Positions 12,944 through 15,255 of a stretch of 15,255 nt of DNA are shown in pieces (positions within the stretch are counted from its first letter, which is position 1; every line of letters starts with the position of its first letter). The translations under genes were made by a program, and so were the position numbers. The notes below the pieces were generated by a model. It was given only the letters and a program-made list of their open reading frames with translations, did not search any database and was not told the origin of the DNA. Origin of the DNA: Actinomycetes bacterium (GTDB lineage: Bacteria > Actinomycetota > Acidimicrobiia > Acidimicrobiales > SZUA-35); NCBI GenBank assembly GCA_024227975.1, contig JAAETV010000207.1:1-15255 (forward strand), in the 5' to 3' direction.

Positions 12944-13423
12944 ATGACGTACAAGGCCGGAGATCGAGTTGTCTACCCCCACCACGGGGCTGCCATCATC
13001 GAGAAGACCGAGATGGTTGAGCTCAACGGAGAGAAGAGGAAGTACTTCGTGCTCAAGACAGCTCATGATGATCTGACCGTGCGGGTTCCCGTCGACAAGG
13101 TCGATGAGGTCGGTATGCGTCCTCCGATCAGCCTCGAGGATGTCGAGGACCTGTTCGTGCTCCTCTCCAAGAAGGATGTCCGCGAGCCGGCAAACTGGAG
13201 CCGTCGGTTCAAGAACCATCAGGAGAAGCTGAAGTCGGGTGACGTCTACCAGGTAGCCGAGGTGGTCCGGAATCTGGCCCTGCGGGAGAAGGCCAAGGGT
13301 CTTTCTGCCGGTGAGAAGAACATGTACACCAAGGCTCGCAAGGTGCTGGTCTCTGAGCTCTCCTTCGCTCTTGACGTGACCGAGGAAGCCGCCATGGATC
13401 AGGTAGAAGAGCAACTGGTCTGA
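12944..13423 (+). CDS. carD: CarD family transcriptional regulator (RNA polymerase-binding)
   Basis: A 159-residue CarD. The N-terminal RNA-polymerase beta-subunit-binding Tudor-like domain is YKAGDRVVYPHHGAAII (3-19) through DDLTVRVPV (42-50, with Arg47, an interface residue in M. tuberculosis CarD). The C-terminal helical DNA-binding domain has NWSRRFKNHQEKLKSGD (84-100) with Trp85, the residue that wedges into the -10 junction, and LSAGEKNMYTKARKVLVSEL (120-139). CarD stabilises the RNA polymerase open complex at rRNA and many other promoters. The ATG at 12944 is selected because GAGGAG lies just upstream and CarD proteins start with M-T-[YF]-K-x-G-D; an in-frame upstream ATG at 12908 overlaps the promoter. 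It is convergent with the next gene with 1 bp between stops. Confidence 0.96.
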   Translation: MTYKAGDRVVYPHHGAAIIEKTEMVELNGEKRKYFVLKTAHDDLTVRVPVDKVDEVGMRPPISLEDVEDLFVLLSKKDVREPANWSRRFKNHQEKLKSGDVYQVAEVVRNLALREKAKGLSAGEKNMYTKARKVLVSELSFALDVTEEAAMDQVEEQLV

Positions 13424-13424
13424 G

Positions 13425-14249
13425 CTAGAGTCCCAAGAGGGTGAACATGGTTTGGGGGATCGAGGTGTCACCGTTGGCTAGGAGGGCGGCTCGCTCGACG
13501 TTGATCCGGTCGAAGCGGCGGTCGGTCCAGCTATCCCACGGGCCGGCCGGGATGCGGGACACAACGCCTCCAGCGTCGACACACGCTCGCAGGTAGCCAA
13601 CGAGCTCGGCGATGTCAGTTCGTCCGCCCGGGGGCCCGTGGCCGGGGACAATGGTGGAAGCCAGGGTTGCCAGGTGCTCGAGGGAGTCGGCCCACGCCAC
13701 CAGGTCCGCGTCGAAGGCCAGGGGGGTGACGCCGAATGAGGCCAGCGCGCCCGCGAAGGCAACGTCGGCTCCGTCGACGATGACGGCCAGATTGGCCGAG
13801 GACTCGCCGGGTAGGGGTAGCCCGAAAGCAGCCCCTGTCAGCCAGGCTGGCTCGGCCACGGTGTGGGTCACGGGCAGGGTGGTGAACTCGTCGTCGTACA
13901 CCTCGGCCAAGGTCGGTAGGAGGCGACGGAACGCATCGACATTGGGAGGGGCGTCGAGCTGGTCGCTCGCCACCTCGGTTCCATAGAACGCCGAGGGCCA
14001 GAATGCGCTGTTGCCACCGGAAAAGGCCACCCGACTCGATGTCTGGACGACCCTCTTGATTGGGATCTCGAGCGCTGCGGTCAGGGCCTCGATCTCGCCG
14101 CGGACCTCGGTGCCCCGCCTAGGAGTTGCAGTGGCGTCGATCACGGTCAAACCGTCCTGGTCGATCACGAGTCCGACATTGGTGTCGCCGAAGTGGGGAT
14201 CGGGATGGGTCCAGGCGAAGACACCCTGGCCCAGTTCGACCAGGTTCAT
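13425..14249 (-). CDS. Metallo-beta-lactamase-fold protein lacking the metal-binding motif
   Basis: A 274-residue protein with the MBL fold order: GVFAWTHP (9-16), GDTNVGLVIDQDGLTVIDAT (21-40), VVQT-SSRVAFSGGN (68-80), SANLAVIVDGADVAFAGALA (151-170) and STIVPGHGPPG (198-208). In active enzymes the third block reads THxHxDHxxGN; here His, His, Asp, His are Ser71, Arg73, Ala75, Phe76, and the later GDLxF Asp is Ala169, while His204 is kept. It therefore should not bind the usual two metals and is probably catalytically dead or has a different role. The frame is intact and family-length, so it is not a random pseudogene. ATG 14249 is used; GTG 14261 is possible and would add four residues. It follows the aminotransferase by 2-14 bp, so they form one operon. 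Confidence 0.78.
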   Translation of the reverse strand: MNLVELGQGVFAWTHPDPHFGDTNVGLVIDQDGLTVIDATATPRRGTEVRGEIEALTAALEIPIKRVVQTSSRVAFSGGNSAFWPSAFYGTEVASDQLDAPPNVDAFRRLLPTLAEVYDDEFTTLPVTHTVAEPAWLTGAAFGLPLPGESSANLAVIVDGADVAFAGALASFGVTPLAFDADLVAWADSLEHLATLASTIVPGHGPPGGRTDIAELVGYLRACVDAGGVVSRIPAGPWDSWTDRRFDRINVERAALLANGDTSIPQTMFTLLGL

Positions 14250-14263
14250 CGACGCACTCACCG

Positions 14264-15255
14264 TTATCGGACCGCCGCAACAGCGGTGTCGATCGATTCC
14301 ACCGTGATCTCGACGATTCGAGCCAACTCGTCGTCGGAAACGGTGAACGGGGGACCGAACAGGAGGCCATCGGGAACACCAGCAGAGCCGGCGGGGTAGA
14401 TCCAGCAGTCGCGATTCAAGGCCTCAGTTACTACGTGGAAAGCCAGTTCGCCTCCGAAGCTTGCGCCGGTCTCACGGTCGGCAACCAGCTCGACCCCTTG
14501 CAACAGGCCGCGGCCCCGCACGTCGGCGACATTGGGATGGTCGTCGAGGGCGGTGTGGAGGAGCTGGGAGAACCGCGCCCCCATCGTCGCCGACCGGGCA
14601 ACGAGTTGCTCATCCTCCATGACTTGGAGCACCCGGTCGGAAACGGCACAGGCCAGATCATTGCCGCTGAATGTGTAGTACATGACCGTCGCCTCGGCCT
14701 CGGCTATTGGGGCAACCACGGCTTCGGTGGCAAAGACCCCACCCATGGGCACATAGCCGCCGCCCAGGCCCTTTCCGCTGACGAGGATGTCGGGAACGAC
14801 GCCGACATGATCAACAGCCATGGCCACCCCCGTTCGCCCGAACCCGGTCATCACCTCGTCGCAGATCAACAAGATGCCGTAGTCGGTGCACAATTGGCGC
14901 AGGGCCGGGAGGTAGTCGTCAGGGGGGACCAGGGCCGCTCCTGCGGCCCCGCTGATGGGCTCGGCGATGATGGCGGCGATGGAACTGGGGTCTTCGGCCT
15001 CCACCAGCTTGCGGACCTGGTCGGCATCTTGGGCGTCGGCCTTTGGCAGATCGAGGAGGAGGGGCTCGAGCCCAGCCCGGCGCCGATCATGGTTGGCAAC
15101 GGCCAGGGTGCCGAGCGATGCCCCGTGGTAGCTGATGGAGCGGCCGATGATCTTCCAGCGGTCGAGGTCACCGCGGGTGCTGTGATACTGGCGAGCGACC
15201 CTCAGGGCCGTTTCCACTGACTCCGTGCCCCCAGAAACGAACAGGCAGCGGGTCA
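14264..15255 (-). CDS. Class III pyridoxal-phosphate aminotransferase (5' partial)
   Basis: The frame is open at the right edge and ends at TAA 14264-14266; about 330 residues are visible, so some 100 N-terminal residues are missing. LFVSGGTESVETALRVAR near the edge is the phosphate-binding SGSEAVE-type motif of the family. SYHGASLGTL is the cofactor-stacking region, ICDEVMTGFGRTG holds the pyridine-nitrogen Asp (codon at 14858-14860), and ILVSGKGLGGGYVPMGGV contains the Schiff-base lysine (14771-14773). YTFSGNDLACA and VRGRGLLQGVEL follow, as usual. Class III enzymes use omega-amino acids, ornithine, GABA, diamines, or taurine; the donor cannot be determined. It is followed immediately by the MBL-fold gene. 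Confidence 0.93.
   Translation of the reverse strand, partial: TRCLFVSGGTESVETALRVARQYHSTRGDLDRWKIIGRSISYHGASLGTLAVANHDRRRAGLEPLLLDLPKADAQDADQVRKLVEAEDPSSIAAIIAEPISGAAGAALVPPDDYLPALRQLCTDYGILLICDEVMTGFGRTGVAMAVDHVGVVPDILVSGKGLGGGYVPMGGVFATEAVVAPIAEAEATVMYYTFSGNDLACAVSDRVLQVMEDEQLVARSATMGARFSQLLHTALDDHPNVADVRGRGLLQGVELVADRETGASFGGELAFHVVTEALNRDCWIYPAGSAGVPDGLLFGPPFTVSDDELARIVEITVESIDTAVAAVR

Noticed and set aside
14126..15220. 364-codon plus-strand open frame
   Set aside because: It is antisense to the class III aminotransferase with clear PLP motifs, and its product resembles no family.

Overview
The window is high-GC bacterial DNA packed with genes on both strands. Frequent GTG/TTG starts, a CarD transcription factor, a DUF3039 protein, DUF2510/RDD membrane proteins, Ser/Thr-rich secreted tails and several promoters that abut the start codon (leaderless mRNAs) all point to an actinobacterium (Actinomycetota). 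I would guess a free-living lineage such as Acidimicrobiia, but the sequence does not prove that.

Layout, left to right. 1-1064 (+): the tail of a TrkH-type potassium transporter, then an HpcH/HpaI aldolase. 1074-1751 (-): uracil-DNA glycosylase. 1806-3053 (+): a lipoprotein GH3 beta-N-acetylhexosaminidase (NagZ type). 3050-5400 (-): a DUF2752 membrane protein translationally coupled to a DUF4190-like protein, an MptpB-type tyrosine phosphatase, and a membrane-anchored Ser/Thr-rich protein. 5580-6797 (-): an M20 metallopeptidase/deacylase. 6867-7430 (+): 5-formyltetrahydrofolate cyclo-ligase. 7455-7916 (-): a PrxQ/BCP-type peroxiredoxin. 7980-10112 (+): an overlapping run of DUF3039, nucleoside hydrolase and ribokinase. 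10127-11155 (-): GalE. 11424-12853 (+): two tandem DUF2510-RDD proteins and a 60-residue membrane protein. 12944-13423 (+): CarD. 13425-15255 (-): a class III aminotransferase (start outside the window) followed by a metallo-beta-lactamase-fold protein that has lost its metal ligands.

The standout is the peroxiredoxin at 7455-7916. Its reading frame is interrupted by one TGA exactly where the peroxidatic cysteine of the PxxxTxxC motif should be. Immediately downstream the mRNA can form a 7-bp stem with a 6-nt loop carrying G at its second position, as expected of a bacterial SECIS element. I read it as a selenocysteine (Sec) peroxiredoxin that ordinary gene callers would split or call a pseudogene. 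No Sec machinery (selA, selB, selD, tRNA-Sec) is visible in this window, so confirmation must come from the rest of the genome.

Genes that plausibly work together: nucleoside hydrolase releases ribose and ribokinase phosphorylates it to ribose 5-phosphate (salvage operon); the two RDD proteins and the small membrane protein form a coupled membrane cassette; DUF2752 and DUF4190 are coupled membrane proteins. Five tail-to-tail gene pairs are separated by 24 bp or less, one by overlapping TAG stops, which leaves no room for dedicated terminators.
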